A stretch of DNA of 64,000 nucleotides from Candidatus Nomurabacteria bacterium (GCA_020631895.1 JACKGR010000002.1:1-64000); one strand, 5' to 3'; shown: positions 17,389-26,451, counted from the first letter of the stretch. The notes: a model not told the origin generated them from the letters alone. Program-made: numbers and translations.

Positions 17389-18486
17389 TTAGCTCTTCAG
17401 TGGCATAACAATATGTTGGTAGCCAGGTTGCTCTTTTGAGCTAAGTACACACGGGCTTATCGATCCGCTAAACCTAAATGTTATCTCATTAGTCTCAAAA
17501 CAGTTCAGCGCATCTGTTAAATATCTAACATTTAGGACTACGTTGCCATCACCGCTAACTTTTCCTGAAATACTTGAGGTGTTGTCACCAACTTGGCTAG
17601 CTACTGAACTAACCACGAGACTGCTGTCGGCCTCAGAAGCATTTAATGTAATACTGCCACCACTTTCTCTTGCAAATAGACCTGCGAGCTTAGCTGCAGT
17701 CAGAAGTTCTTCACGAACTATGGTTGCACTAATTTCACTCGACTCCGGGATCAATTGCTTGTACTCAGGATATTGTCCCTCGATAAGTCTACTAACTAAA
17801 GTTGTCTCCTCACACTTGAGTCCAAACTGACCATCCTCAAATTGCATTGTCACAGTCTTCTCGCTAGTGTCTTGTAGTATTTTCAGAACATCTTGCAAAG
17901 TTGAAGTTGGTACAATCGAGTTTTTGATATCAGCCTCAATACTAAGAGCTGATTCAGCTAGTCTATATCCATCAGTAGCTGCAATGTAAAGTTGCTTATC
18001 GATTGTATGAAACAAAACTCCACCTAAAACTGGTCGAGAATCATCATGTGAGGCAGCCAGCATTGTTCTAGTTAAAGTCTGCTGGAGACTCTTTGTATCA
18101 ACTACCAGACTTTCTTTTGTACTAAGTGTCGGCAAAGCAGGGTAGTCATCAGAAACTGTTCCCTGTATGTGTGAGCTATAAGATCCGGCAGTAATTAAAA
18201 GCTTGTTCTTGTCAAAAAATAGCTCGATTGTCTCATTTTTTGGAAGTTGAGATATAAAGTCTGTAAATAATCTCGCTGGTACGGTAACTGATCCCTCTTT
18301 TTCAATTTTACCCCTAGCAGTGTGGGTGATTGCTACCTCAAGGTTAGTGGCTGATAACTCTAGAACACCATTTTTTACACTAAGAAGTATATTCGACAAG
18401 ATAGGTAGGGGGCTTTTTGTTGAGGCTACGCGAGATAGCAAGGTTAAGGCTTTATGTAAGTTATTTTGAGTTATTTGAATTTTCAT
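17389..18486 (-). CDS. dnaN: DNA polymerase III beta sliding clamp
   Basis: A 365-residue protein, the usual length, with the three-fold clamp pattern and typical segments (MKIQITQNNLHKALTLLSRVASTKSPLPILSNILLS at the start; PVLGGVLFH, ATDGYRLAES in the middle; HIVMPLKS at the end). It forms the ring that tethers the replicative polymerase to DNA. The ATG at 18486 has an AAGGAG site seven bases upstream. It follows dnaA in the same direction after a 268-base spacer rich in DnaA-box-like sequences. Confidence 0.97.
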   Translation of the reverse strand: MKIQITQNNLHKALTLLSRVASTKSPLPILSNILLSVKNGVLELSATNLEVAITHTARGKIEKEGSVTVPARLFTDFISQLPKNETIELFFDKNKLLITAGSYSSHIQGTVSDDYPALPTLSTKESLVVDTKSLQQTLTRTMLAASHDDSRPVLGGVLFHTIDKQLYIAATDGYRLAESALSIEADIKNSIVPTSTLQDVLKILQDTSEKTVTMQFEDGQFGLKCEETTLVSRLIEGQYPEYKQLIPESSEISATIVREELLTAAKLAGLFARESGGSITLNASEADSSLVVSSVASQVGDNTSSISGKVSGDGNVVLNVRYLTDALNCFETNEITFRFSGSISPCVLSSKEQPGYQHIVMPLKS

Positions 18487-18754
18487 AAATTCTCCTTATT
18501 TAGACCAGACTGTTATTAATTGTCTTTTATTTTTTAAACAAATAGTAGTAATAGTAGGCACAGTGGAAACAGTGTATAAACCGGTCGACATTACCTGTTG
18601 GAAGGATGCATATTGCCTGTGGATTTGTGATAGTAAAGACGCAGATTGGATACTAGACTTACCCACACACACTAAGTTACTAAGTAGATTTTGTGGGTAA
18701 GTTAGACTTCTACACAAAGTTTTACTTGCCTTGTCAGAAGGTTGTACACATTTT
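18487..18754 (-). other. dnaA-dnaN spacer with DnaA-box-like inverted pair
   Basis: 268 bases with no convincing gene. It holds TTACCCACA (18659-18667) facing TGTGGGTAA (18692-18700) as the cores of a perfect 11-base inverted repeat (arms 18657-18667 and 18692-18702), a TGTGGATTT variant near 18619, and a TTGTACACA near 18725. These resemble one-mismatch DnaA boxes (consensus TTATCCACA), so this spacer may be a second DnaA-binding cluster of a bipartite origin or a dnaN regulatory site. Binding is not shown. Confidence 0.45.
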
Positions 18755-20089
18755 TTACCCATGTAGTTTCTCCCGTATTTCTTGAACATGCTGGCGCATA
18801 ACAAAGTCATGACCAATCAGTGATTCAACTTTATCAACAGAGTGTATTGCTGTAGTGTGGTCTTTTCGGCCAAGTTCAGTGGCAATTTTAGGAAAACTCA
18901 TGTGTAGCTCGCTTCTTAGTAGGTACATTGCAACTTGCCTTGGTGTAACAATATCTTTATCTCGTTTTGCGCTGACAATATCAGAGAAGGGGATATCAAA
19001 ATGGCTGGCGGTCTTCTCGACTATACCTTTGGGTGTGAGGTGTCTAGGTCGAGTTTGCTTACCTTTTATTAGAGCTTGGGCGGTTGCAATGTCAGGCTCT
19101 ATGTTTCTGAGTTCACAAAAGGCGAGTAATTGATTTAAAGATCCCTCAAGTTCACGAATATTGGTTTGAATAGCCTTAGCAAGCACATCAATCACTTCAT
19201 CACGTAGTATCACGCCGTGACTACTAGCTTTTGCCTGTAGTATTGCCTGGCGAGTCTCAAGATCTGGTGGTTGAATATCAATTGCCATACCCCATTCGAA
19301 CCTACTTCTAAGCCTCTCCTCTAAAGTTGGGATGGCTTTGGGTGGTTTATCACTAGTTAGGATAATTTGTTTGTTCGCTTGGTGAAGTGCATTGAAGGTA
19401 TGGAAGAACTCTTCCTGAGTTTTTTCTTTACCAGCAATAAACTGAATATCATCAATAATCAAAACGTCGGCACTTCGGTAGCGATCAGCAAATCCCTGCT
19501 TTTTGAATCTAATACTATCTAAAAACTCGTTTACAAATGTTTCTGTTGATACATATACAATTCTTGATTCTGGGTGATTTGTCTTTATTCCATTGCCAAC
19601 AGCTTGAATTAGGTGTGTTTTACCTAGACCAACACCACCGTATATAAATAGGGGATTGTATTTTGTGCCAGGGTTTTGAGCAATCGCTTGGCAGGCTGCA
19701 TAGGCGAATTCATTGCCTGACCCAACTATAAAGTTTTCAAAATTATACTTCTCGTTAATTACTGGTGCGGCATTAGGTCTGGGTTTTGTAGCTTGTGCCG
19801 TTTGGGCTTGAGTTGCTACGGATTCAGATTTTTGGCTTGATGGGCTAGTGGTAGCGATTGAGTAGACTATCCGTTTTGGCTTAAGTCCATGCTTCTCTAA
19901 TAGACCTTTTATTGTGTCGGCGTATTTAACTTCAAGTTGTTGTTTGGCAAAAATGTTAGGGACTTTAATAGTTGCTACGTCGTCAGTCGACTCAGCAAGT
20001 GTAGTGTTTCTGAACCAAGTTATAAAACTTGCTCGAGAAACAGACACTTCAATTTCGGCTAGAATTGCCCTCCAGATACCCTCGTCCAT
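18755..20089 (-). CDS. dnaA: Chromosomal replication initiator DnaA
   Basis: 444 residues from the ATG at 20089 (MDEGIWRAILAEIEV), which aligns with usual DnaA N-termini and has GTGAGG just upstream; a TTG 11 codons earlier (20122) is possible but lies on the TATACT hexamer. Domain I is about 1-85, a Gln/Ala-rich linker 85-112, the AAA+ domain begins NFENFIVGSGNEFAYAA with Walker A GGVGLGKT (151-158) and Walker B VLIIDDIQF, and domain IV ends with the DHTTAIHS box-recognition motif. It unwinds the origin, presumably the spacer on its 5' side. Confidence 0.97.
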   Translation of the reverse strand: MDEGIWRAILAEIEVSVSRASFITWFRNTTLAESTDDVATIKVPNIFAKQQLEVKYADTIKGLLEKHGLKPKRIVYSIATTSPSSQKSESVATQAQTAQATKPRPNAAPVINEKYNFENFIVGSGNEFAYAACQAIAQNPGTKYNPLFIYGGVGLGKTHLIQAVGNGIKTNHPESRIVYVSTETFVNEFLDSIRFKKQGFADRYRSADVLIIDDIQFIAGKEKTQEEFFHTFNALHQANKQIILTSDKPPKAIPTLEERLRSRFEWGMAIDIQPPDLETRQAILQAKASSHGVILRDEVIDVLAKAIQTNIRELEGSLNQLLAFCELRNIEPDIATAQALIKGKQTRPRHLTPKGIVEKTASHFDIPFSDIVSAKRDKDIVTPRQVAMYLLRSELHMSFPKIATELGRKDHTTAIHSVDKVESLIGHDFVMRQHVQEIREKLHG

Positions 20090-20121
20090 GATCCTCACAT
20101 TTTCTTTGTTTATCTCCACCA

Positions 20122-20127
20122 AGTATA
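20122..20127 (-). promoter_or_regulatory. dnaA: Candidate dnaA -10 (TATACT)
   Basis: TATACT on the minus strand, 32 bases before the dnaA ATG, giving a leader of about 25 bases that includes the GTGAGG ribosome site. The nearest DnaA-box-like site (20142-20150) lies just upstream, so self-regulation by DnaA is plausible. Confidence 0.45.
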
Positions 20128-20266
20128 CAGGCTAAACAGAGTTTTCCACAACCCATTTTGTAGTCTAAAATTACTCGACCACTTACAGGCAGTTATCCAC
20201 ATCAGGATATTAACAGATGAGAATATGTGTACAAAACGATAGGCTGTGTGGATAAAAGAAATATGA

Positions 20267-20272
20267 TATAAT
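20267..20272 (+). promoter_or_regulatory. rpmH: Candidate rpmH operon -10 (extended, TGA-TATAAT)
   Basis: A perfect TATAAT with an upstream TG dinucleotide (extended -10), 66 bases before the rpmH ATG and 12 bases after a DnaA box (20247-20255). It would drive rpmH and rnpA. Confidence 0.55.
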
Positions 20273-20338
20273 GAAAAGCATTAAATTTCTAGAATCGTTG
20301 AAACATAATATTAACTAGCGCAAGAGGAGTATAATTTA

Positions 20339-20476
20339 ATGCCAAAAAGGACATTTCAGCCTAAAAAAAGACACGCCAAGCGAAACCATGGTTTCCGTGT
20401 GCGAATGAGTTCTGCCAACGGTCAGAAGACTCTCAAGAACAGACGACTTAAGGGTCGTGCTCGTTTAAGCTACTAA
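20339..20476 (+). CDS. rpmH: 50S ribosomal protein L34
   Basis: A 45-residue, very basic protein reading MPKRTFQPKKRHAKRNHGFR and ending RLKGRARLSY, the unmistakable L34 pattern (normal length 44-46). It is a component of the large ribosomal subunit. A GAGGAG site ends about ten bases before the ATG. It opens the conserved rpmH-rnpA-yidC-khpB string diverging from dnaA. Confidence 0.97.
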   Translation: MPKRTFQPKKRHAKRNHGFRVRMSSANGQKTLKNRRLKGRARLSY

Positions 20477-20509
20477 TTATTACCACACAAAGTTTGGTAG
20501 AGTAGGTCT

Positions 20510-20857
20510 ATGCTTGCAAAACAGTTTCGGTTTCATGGATACGGTAGCCTTAAGTTTTTATATAACAAAGGCAAGGTTGTTCGTGCCCGATTTGTTAATC
20601 TTAAATATATATCCAATCCCAGGCGCGAGGATTCAAGGCTAGCTGTTGTTGTAGCAAAAAAAGTGTCTAAAAAAGCACCAGTCCGAAACCGAATCAGGCG
20701 GCGACTTTATGAGGCAGTTCGACTCCATTGGCCAATGCTCAAACCAGGTCAGGACATGATAATTACTGTATTTGATGAGAATATTGCCAACATTTCTTCA
20801 ACTGAGCTTAATAAAATCGTAGTAGAACTTCTGACAAAAGCCGATCTCTATAAGTAA
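20510..20857 (+). CDS. rnpA: Ribonuclease P protein component
   Basis: A 115-residue basic protein with the RnpA signature VRNRIRRRL (58-66) preceded by SRLAVVVAKKVSKKAP. It is the protein subunit of RNase P, which with its RNA partner matures tRNA 5' ends. It lies 33 bases after rpmH with an AGGT ribosome-like site, in the usual gene order. Confidence 0.95.
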   Translation: MLAKQFRFHGYGSLKFLYNKGKVVRARFVNLKYISNPRREDSRLAVVVAKKVSKKAPVRNRIRRRLYEAVRLHWPMLKPGQDMIITVFDENIANISSTELNKIVVELLTKADLYK

Positions 20858-20899
20858 GATACTAGAATCTACCCCTGAAGCTATGGTATGATGGGTTAT

Positions 20900-21937
20900 A
20901 TGTTTCAGACTTTTATTGTTCAGCCAATCTATAATATTTTAGTCGCGCTATACGGAGTTTTGCCAGGCCATGATCTTGGTGTTAGCTTAATATTGTTCAC
21001 AGTTTTGATTCGACTCTTGCTCTGGCCACTTCTTAAAAAGCAACTTCACCAGAGTAAAGTAATGCGCGAGCTTCAGCCAGAACTTAAAAAAGTTAAAAAG
21101 GCGGCAAACGGAGATAAGCAAAAAGAGGCAGCTCTGATGATGGAGCTTTATAAAGAGAAGGGGATTAGTCCGTTTGGGTCAATTGGCTTAACTCTGGTTC
21201 AGCTACCGATCTTTATCGGAGTGTTTCAGGCGGCGCGAGATTTAACACTTCATCTAGATAAGCTAGAGACATTCACCTATAGTTTTGTAAGGAATATTCC
21301 TCATATTCAATCAGTTATCGCAGATCCAAAAAACTTTGACTTTGTATCACTCGGTTTTATCGATCTTAGTAAAAAAGCCTTCGAGGGAGGCTCGCCTTAT
21401 TTTCCAATCTTAGCTCTAGCGATTGCCGCGACAGTCTTTCAGTTTATTCAATCAAAACAAATTCTGCCTCAACCAAAAGAGAAAAAGACTCTACGCGAGA
21501 TATTAAGACGAAGTGCCTCTACCGGCAAGCAACCTGACCAAGAGGATATGTCAGCAGCTATGACTGGCTCTATGTTATATCTCATGCCTTTACTTACAAT
21601 GATGTTCGCTGTTGCAGCCCAGGGTGCTATGGTTGTCTATCTCCTTGCCAGCAGCTTAATCGGTATCTTCCAACAATCCCTTATCTTTAAGAAGGATACC
21701 AGTGAGATGGAAGCAGAAGTCGTATCTGTTAAAAAGACCCCAGAGAAAACTTCGAAAGTTCAAGAAGCTCAAATAATTGACGAGGAACCAGCAGTAGTAG
21801 AAGAAATGTCAGAACAAAAAATTAATAAAAAAGGTAAGGTTGTTACCAAGACTCGGATAATCTCTCCGAGTGGAGGCAGTAGTGACAGCCAGAATAAATC
21901 TAGGAGCAAGCGAAAATCTAAAAAAAGGAGGAAGTAA
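20900..21937 (+). CDS. yidC: Membrane protein insertase YidC/Oxa1
   Basis: About 345 residues. The core has five hydrophobic segments, including LGVSLILFTVLIRLLLWPLLKKQ (with the conserved groove Arg), and a long charged cytoplasmic loop LKKVKKAANGDKQKEAALMMELYKEKGISPFGS. The C-terminus is a basic tail (SRSKRKSKKRRK) that can contact ribosomes. It lacks the large periplasmic domain of proteobacterial YidC, as in Gram-positive homologues. Three in-frame ATGs exist (20888, 20891, 20900). The third is chosen because a TGG-TATGAT extended -10 (20887-20892) overlaps the first two and would start a leaderless mRNA at about 20900. Its stop overlaps the khpB start by one base. Confidence 0.93.
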   Translation: MFQTFIVQPIYNILVALYGVLPGHDLGVSLILFTVLIRLLLWPLLKKQLHQSKVMRELQPELKKVKKAANGDKQKEAALMMELYKEKGISPFGSIGLTLVQLPIFIGVFQAARDLTLHLDKLETFTYSFVRNIPHIQSVIADPKNFDFVSLGFIDLSKKAFEGGSPYFPILALAIAATVFQFIQSKQILPQPKEKKTLREILRRSASTGKQPDQEDMSAAMTGSMLYLMPLLTMMFAVAAQGAMVVYLLASSLIGIFQQSLIFKKDTSEMEAEVVSVKKTPEKTSKVQEAQIIDEEPAVVEEMSEQKINKKGKVVTKTRIISPSGGSSDSQNKSRSKRKSKKRRK

Positions 21938-22401
21938 TGATAGACCGCGATAAGTCGATAGAAATGGCTCAAAAATTTCTTGAGGACGTACTGTCATTCT
22001 TTGGCCTTAACACCGTAGTTCACTCATCAGTCGACGAGGATGTGATTGAGTTGTCCGTTCCGTCCACTCATCTAAATGGCTTTCTAATCGGTCAACACGG
22101 CGAGACTTTAAGAGCCCTCCAGGCCTTGGTTAGTACAATGCTAAAAAGCTCCGTGGCTGAACTTAACCGAGTAAATATTGATGTAGCCGACTACAAAAAA
22201 CAGCGAGCTGACAACCTACGAGATCAATTGGCCGACTGGGTAAAAACTGTCCGTGATAAAAAAGAGCCACTAGCTTTAAAACCGATGAACTCCGCCGACA
22301 GGCGCACAATTCATAAAGGCCTAGAGGATTACAGCGACGTCACCAGCCACTCCGAGGGCGAAGCCCGCGACCGCCACATAGTTTTAGAGTTCCAGTCCTA
22401 G
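21937..22401 (+). CDS. khpB: KhpB/Jag-type RNA-binding protein (KH and R3H domains)
   Basis: A 154-residue protein with a KH domain (FLIGQHGET, GxxG at 52-55) followed by an R3H-type segment (RRTIHKGLEDYSDVTSHSEGE). It lacks the N-terminal Jag_N domain found in many Firmicutes homologues. The gene after yidC in this string usually encodes this RNA-binding protein, linked in other bacteria to cell elongation and small-RNA binding. The ATG overlaps the yidC stop. Its 3' end overlaps the convergent mazF stop by four bases. Confidence 0.9.
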   Translation: MIDRDKSIEMAQKFLEDVLSFFGLNTVVHSSVDEDVIELSVPSTHLNGFLIGQHGETLRALQALVSTMLKSSVAELNRVNIDVADYKKQRADNLRDQLADWVKTVRDKKEPLALKPMNSADRRTIHKGLEDYSDVTSHSEGEARDRHIVLEFQS

Positions 22402-22733
22402 GAAAAAACGGCTTGAAGAATCTCAATAAGATTTCTCTGACTATCAGCTTTAAGACTTCCATCATAACTTACGATTCTTTTCTTAGATATGCTCCTGATG
22501 TGATCGCACGCTACTGATGCCCTAGCTGATCTGTGGTTAATCGTAAGCCGAAACGGCCAGTTTTGAATAGTGTGGGTTAGAGGAGCGATAATAACTGTTC
22601 CGAGGTTACTATTAAGTTCGTCTGGTGAAACAATGACACATGGACGAGTTTTTTTAATTTCTCGCCCAACCGTTGGATCAAGATTTACCCAATAAATATC
22701 AAATCTTGAGATTGGTCTTTGTTGTTTAGTCAC
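22398..22733 (-). CDS. mazF: MazF/PemK-family endoribonuclease toxin
   Basis: 111 residues from a GTG start at 22733. It reads SRFDIYWVNLDPTVGREIKKTRPCVIVSPDELN, the MazF/PemK hallmark, followed by VIIAPLTHTI and the SVACDHIRSISKKRI core with the catalytic-type region. An ATG eight codons further upstream is possible, but the GTG has a GGAG site nine bases before it and fits normal MazF N-termini. It overlaps mazE by eight bases, as expected of a co-translated toxin-antitoxin pair. Such toxins cut mRNA when the antitoxin is degraded. Confidence 0.92.
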   Translation of the reverse strand: MTKQQRPISRFDIYWVNLDPTVGREIKKTRPCVIVSPDELNSNLGTVIIAPLTHTIQNWPFRLTINHRSARASVACDHIRSISKKRIVSYDGSLKADSQRNLIEILQAVFS

Positions 22734-22980
22734 CGAGTGAGTCTCCAGCAAGTGCATCCCAGTCGCTTAGTTCAGGGTCCTCTATATCGTTGCAGCCAGA
22801 TTGTCGAATCGCTTCAGTCCAACCAGCTCTGGGATCTTTTGTTTCTCGGATAGTAACTATACCTTGTTTTGCCTCAATTTCTACAACACCAGATAGACCA
22901 CTCATCTCGAGCAGTGTTTTGGGTATTCTAACAGCCGTACTGTTGCCATCCTTAACTAGTTTTGTTCTAATGCTTGCCAT
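22726..22980 (-). CDS. mazE: MazE-type antitoxin (AbrB/SpoVT fold)
   Basis: An 84-residue protein. The N-terminal half (MASIRTKLVKDGNSTAVRIPKTLLE) is a swapped-hairpin AbrB DNA-binding domain; the acidic C-terminal half (CNDIEDPELSDWDALAGD) would wrap the toxin. It precedes and overlaps mazF. The pair probably autoregulates its promoter, a TACAAT hexamer (22990-22995, minus strand) nine bases before the ATG. Confidence 0.9.
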   Translation of the reverse strand: MASIRTKLVKDGNSTAVRIPKTLLEMSGLSGVVEIEAKQGIVTIRETKDPRAGWTEAIRQSGCNDIEDPELSDWDALAGDSLGD

Positions 22981-22989
22981 GGTGGTTAC

Positions 22990-22995
22990 ATTGTA
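22990..22995 (-). promoter_or_regulatory. mazE: Candidate -10 of the mazEF operon (TACAAT)
   Basis: TACAAT on the minus strand ends nine bases before the mazE ATG, with no ribosome site between; it would give a nearly leaderless mRNA. Confidence 0.4.
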
Positions 22996-23059
22996 CCCAC
23001 TGGCAGATACAAAGTCAAGCTAAATTGCCCTAATAAACATAAACGTGTTTAATGTATGT

Positions 23060-23641
23060 ATGGTTAAAAAGAAAACCGTAAGCTCAGGAACTAAAAAAAG
23101 CACAGTTAAATCAGTGACTAAATCTAAAAGTAGCCATGCGCCTAAGATTAGGTGGTATGTATGGGTTCTCATTGGATTAATTTTAGTAATTCTCTGTAAT
23201 CTGGCTTACAAAAATGTTGCCACAAGGAGAGATGTAGCCTTACTAGATAAGGCTGAAGCAAAAATGCGTCAGTTAGACTTCCCTGGTGGTAAAGAGGGTG
23301 AAATAGAAAGATACTGTAGTGAGAAAAGCGTAAAGTTCGGCAGCCCCGGCAAGCCTAGTTGCGGTGTGTCTATCACAAGTACACCTCCAGCTAGTAACAC
23401 TATTGGTAATAGTAATACAGAAAGCACAATTAGAAGTATAAGTATGAGCGGAGCGGACGTTGAACAGTACAGAAATGATAAAGATAGAGCATATTACAAT
23501 ATTACAGGGTATGTTGATGGTCTAAAATGCTATATGGGTGATGTGCTTGTAAAAGACTACACATCTAATGTGACTATTCAAGACCTTACCTTATACTGTC
23601 AGAAAGAGTTCCAAACGAAAGTTTATCCGATTAGAAACTAG
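23060..23641 (+). CDS. Small anchored hypothetical protein
   Basis: 193 residues from the ATG at 23060 (MVKKKTVSSGTKK). A GTG five codons earlier is in frame, but the TTTAAT hexamer at 23048-23053 would then lie inside the gene. Layout: a Lys/Ser-rich cytoplasmic tail, one membrane helix (about 32-53, WYVWVLIGLILVILCNLAY), then an exposed domain of about 135 residues with four cysteines that could form two disulfides (YCSEKS, SCGVS, LKCYMG, LYCQKE). No family is recognised. It stands before the SGNH hydrolase gene and could be its partner. Confidence 0.6.
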   Translation: MVKKKTVSSGTKKSTVKSVTKSKSSHAPKIRWYVWVLIGLILVILCNLAYKNVATRRDVALLDKAEAKMRQLDFPGGKEGEIERYCSEKSVKFGSPGKPSCGVSITSTPPASNTIGNSNTESTIRSISMSGADVEQYRNDKDRAYYNITGYVDGLKCYMGDVLVKDYTSNVTIQDLTLYCQKEFQTKVYPIRN

Positions 23642-23676
23642 TTGCCATAATTAATCTACGAGCCTAAGATAAATAT

Positions 23677-26451
23677 ATGAAGAGGTGGGGTATATTGGTT
23701 GCTTGTTTGGTCTTATCGTTTTTAATAGCGTCAGCAGGTTTGGTCGGAGCAGAAGGTAGCCAGAACTGGTTCAGCGATAGTCAGGCTCCTGTAATAACTT
23801 TGGCTGAGGAGTCTGCGACACCTCCAGAAAGAGACTACTGGGGTGCCGATTGCAGAGAATTGAGCTACGAGGCGTCATGGATAGATTCTCTTGGTAAACA
23901 GATAAATCAGACCGTAAACAACTGTGTTCACCAGGCAAGTTACGGGTATATTGGTACCTATGGCGTTAGACTCAGGGGAACCAAAATTAGCTACTCGATG
24001 AAGTCTAAAACTGGCGGATCGATCTCAATATACCCTATTCCTGGCAGTAAAGATGCTTTGACTTTCTCTCAAACTAGCAGCACGTCATACAAGTACCTAT
24101 ATATCTATAAAAATCTTCCCGGTAACATTGAGGCCACGAAGAACTCAGACGATTCAACAAAGTATTACAAGTTAACTAAAGCGCACGATAGTGCTGAAAA
24201 TATTGTTAAGTTTAAAGACGGCACACCGGCAATCGTTCAAGACCAAACTCCGGTGTACTCCTTAAACGGTAGATATATCTTTGCTAACTCTGGCAGGGCT
24301 CAAACACTAGTTGATACGCAGGCTAACACAGCTAGAGTTATTGGCAAGAACACCAATAGATCAAGTGGTGCACCTCGGGTGTCTCTGGCAATAAATTCTG
24401 ATGCTAGTATAGCGTTTGTAGCAAACAACTCTAACGGAAGTTACAATTTCTATAACACTACAGATTGTTCAGCTAACATAAATCCTAGTAATCCAGAGTT
24501 GTGTCAGTCTAAAGATATTTCTAGTCTTGTCCAAAGACAGATTCCAAATATTAGGAGCATTTTGAAGGCCAAATTCTTAGGTGACCAGAAGCTTGAGCTG
24601 TATATTTCTCGTGATGTAAATGGCTCTACTAAGACTAGTAGATATATTGTTTACCAGCCAGGCTACCAAGAGTCTGACTTTGCATATTTAGGCCTTGGAG
24701 ACTCTTTTGCCTCAGGCGAGGGGGCTTTCGACTACACAAATATTACTAATAACGATAATAATCGTTGTCATATCTCAAGAAACTCTTATCCGAAGTTGAT
24801 AAAGGCTAGTCTTGCATTCGAGGAGTCCGAGTCGGTGGCTTGTAGTGGCGGGAAGATCAAGGACATTCATAAGATAAAAGAGGATTACGTAAACGATTCG
24901 CCACAAGCTAGTGGCAAGATTGAAGAGCAATATGACAATGAGATTTTTACTGGTTTCTTGCCCGGCTACAGACGGCAGTGGGAGTTTGTTTCAAAATATC
25001 AACCTGAGGCGGTTACACTTTCGATTGGTGGGAATGATATTAACTTTGGTAAAAAGCTCCAGTACTGCATTCTGACGCAGTACAGTTGCTTTGAGAGTGC
25101 CGAACAGAAGAACGGAATCCTAAAAGAGCTTAAAGCTCAATTCCCAAATCTCGTAAAAACCTACACTGATCTAAAAGAAGCCAGTCCAAATACGCGAATA
25201 TATGTTGTGGGCTATCCTAAGCTTGTTCAGCCCGGAGGTGATTGCGCGCTCAATGTTCATCTGTCCAGTTCTGAGCTTTTGCTTGCCGATGAGATAGTTG
25301 AAGATTTAAATTTTGTGGTGAAACGCGCTGCCCAGAGCGCAGGAGTTTTTTATGTCGACACTTCAAACGCGTTTGTTGGTCATAAACTGTGTGAGGATAA
25401 ATCTTGGAATCTCGCGGTTAATGGCTTAACTTTTGGAGATGACATGCCTTATAGTTTTGGTCCAATTAGTAATGCCACTTTTCACCCTAACAAACTCGGA
25501 CACGAACTATTTAAATTAACACTATTATCTCAAACAAATAACCTCACCGAACCTATGCCAACCCCGGATAACTCAATCAGTGTTTCTGATATGCCAAGCA
25601 GATTAAATCCAACCGGAGAAGATCTATCGACCACAACTGAGCCTATACTTGAGGACGGTTTGTTTGGTGAGTTGATTAAAGTGGGTGACTCAATTGCTTC
25701 AACTATTTCAACGGCAGGATATTTCTTGAACAAGGGTGATGTGTTTAATATTGAGCTTCATTCAACACCCCGGGTAATTGGCTCGGCCGTAGCCACCGGC
25801 ACGGACAGTCTTGATATTAATGCAACTATCCCCGAAGGCGTAGAGCCGGGTCCACACGAGGTCCATATTTATGGAAGAAACATTGCCGGTGAGCCGATTG
25901 ATATTTATAAGAATGTTTTAATTGTTGCCGGCGACATAGATTACGACGGAGACGGAGTTGCTAACAGCCAAGACAACTGTAATTTTGTATCGCCGTCTGG
26001 AGTTGATTCTGACAAAGACGGTATTGATGACTCCTGCGACAGTGAAATCCTTGAAGCTCCTCCGGTTGTCGAACCACCAACGGTAGAAGATGATACAAAG
26101 GTGCCAATTGGAGTTCCAGAAGATCAAATTGTCGAAGACAACTTAGATGATAGCAACCGGATACCCGAGGGGTCTGGGGTTAATGAAGCTGTCGCAGAAA
26201 TTATAGCGCTTCAGGCTACGTCCCCTGAAGTTCAAAACACTCCGGTTATTAATACAGACTCGAATCAAATTAAGGGAACTACAGCTAGTAATGCGCCAGT
26301 CAAGGTGAAGTCAGTTGGCTCAGAAGAAAAGAAAGGCCTAAACAGGCAACGATCAACTAATGAAACCAATAAGAGTTGGTATAAAACTGCCCTAATATTC
26401 CTAACCGGCACTCCATTCGGCATAGCCATCGTTCTACTCCTGGATTTATAG
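23677..26451 (+). CDS. Secreted, anchored SGNH/GDSL hydrolase with calcium-binding repeat
   Basis: A 924-residue protein. Signal peptide (1-25, ASAGLVGAEG); an N-terminal region of about 310 residues with beta-propeller-like strands; then an SGNH hydrolase domain with GDS at 341-343, GGND at 451-454 and FHPNKLGH with H603, a complete catalytic set. A thrombospondin type 3-like repeat (YDGDGVANSQDNC and DSDKDGIDDSCDSE) should bind calcium, followed by a Pro/Glu/Asp-rich stalk and a C-terminal helix (ALIFLTGTPFGIAIVLLL) that could anchor it at the surface. SGNH enzymes remove acyl or acetyl groups from lipids or glycans; the substrate is unknown. Confidence 0.82.
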   Translation: MKRWGILVACLVLSFLIASAGLVGAEGSQNWFSDSQAPVITLAEESATPPERDYWGADCRELSYEASWIDSLGKQINQTVNNCVHQASYGYIGTYGVRLRGTKISYSMKSKTGGSISIYPIPGSKDALTFSQTSSTSYKYLYIYKNLPGNIEATKNSDDSTKYYKLTKAHDSAENIVKFKDGTPAIVQDQTPVYSLNGRYIFANSGRAQTLVDTQANTARVIGKNTNRSSGAPRVSLAINSDASIAFVANNSNGSYNFYNTTDCSANINPSNPELCQSKDISSLVQRQIPNIRSILKAKFLGDQKLELYISRDVNGSTKTSRYIVYQPGYQESDFAYLGLGDSFASGEGAFDYTNITNNDNNRCHISRNSYPKLIKASLAFEESESVACSGGKIKDIHKIKEDYVNDSPQASGKIEEQYDNEIFTGFLPGYRRQWEFVSKYQPEAVTLSIGGNDINFGKKLQYCILTQYSCFESAEQKNGILKELKAQFPNLVKTYTDLKEASPNTRIYVVGYPKLVQPGGDCALNVHLSSSELLLADEIVEDLNFVVKRAAQSAGVFYVDTSNAFVGHKLCEDKSWNLAVNGLTFGDDMPYSFGPISNATFHPNKLGHELFKLTLLSQTNNLTEPMPTPDNSISVSDMPSRLNPTGEDLSTTTEPILEDGLFGELIKVGDSIASTISTAGYFLNKGDVFNIELHSTPRVIGSAVATGTDSLDINATIPEGVEPGPHEVHIYGRNIAGEPIDIYKNVLIVAGDIDYDGDGVANSQDNCNFVSPSGVDSDKDGIDDSCDSEILEAPPVVEPPTVEDDTKVPIGVPEDQIVEDNLDDSNRIPEGSGVNEAVAEIIALQATSPEVQNTPVINTDSNQIKGTTASNAPVKVKSVGSEEKKGLNRQRSTNETNKSWYKTALIFLTGTPFGIAIVLLLDL

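Larger units (their letters stand above)
20090..20338. other. Putative replication origin (dnaA-rpmH spacer)
   Basis: The divergent spacer between dnaA and rpmH. It contains a perfect DnaA box TTATCCACA (20193-20201), its inverse TGTGGATAA (20247-20255), and a one-mismatch TTTTCCACA (20142-20150), plus AT-rich stretches that could be the unwinding element. Position beside dnaA-dnaN and rpmH-rnpA is the classical bacterial oriC setting. The same spacer carries promoters for both directions. Origin activity is inferred; a GC-skew switch here would confirm it. Confidence 0.7.

Noticed and set aside
18496..18816. Open frame across the dnaA-dnaN spacer (minus strand)
   Set aside because: No ribosome site or recognisable composition, overlaps the dnaA end, and covers the DnaA-box-like sequences.
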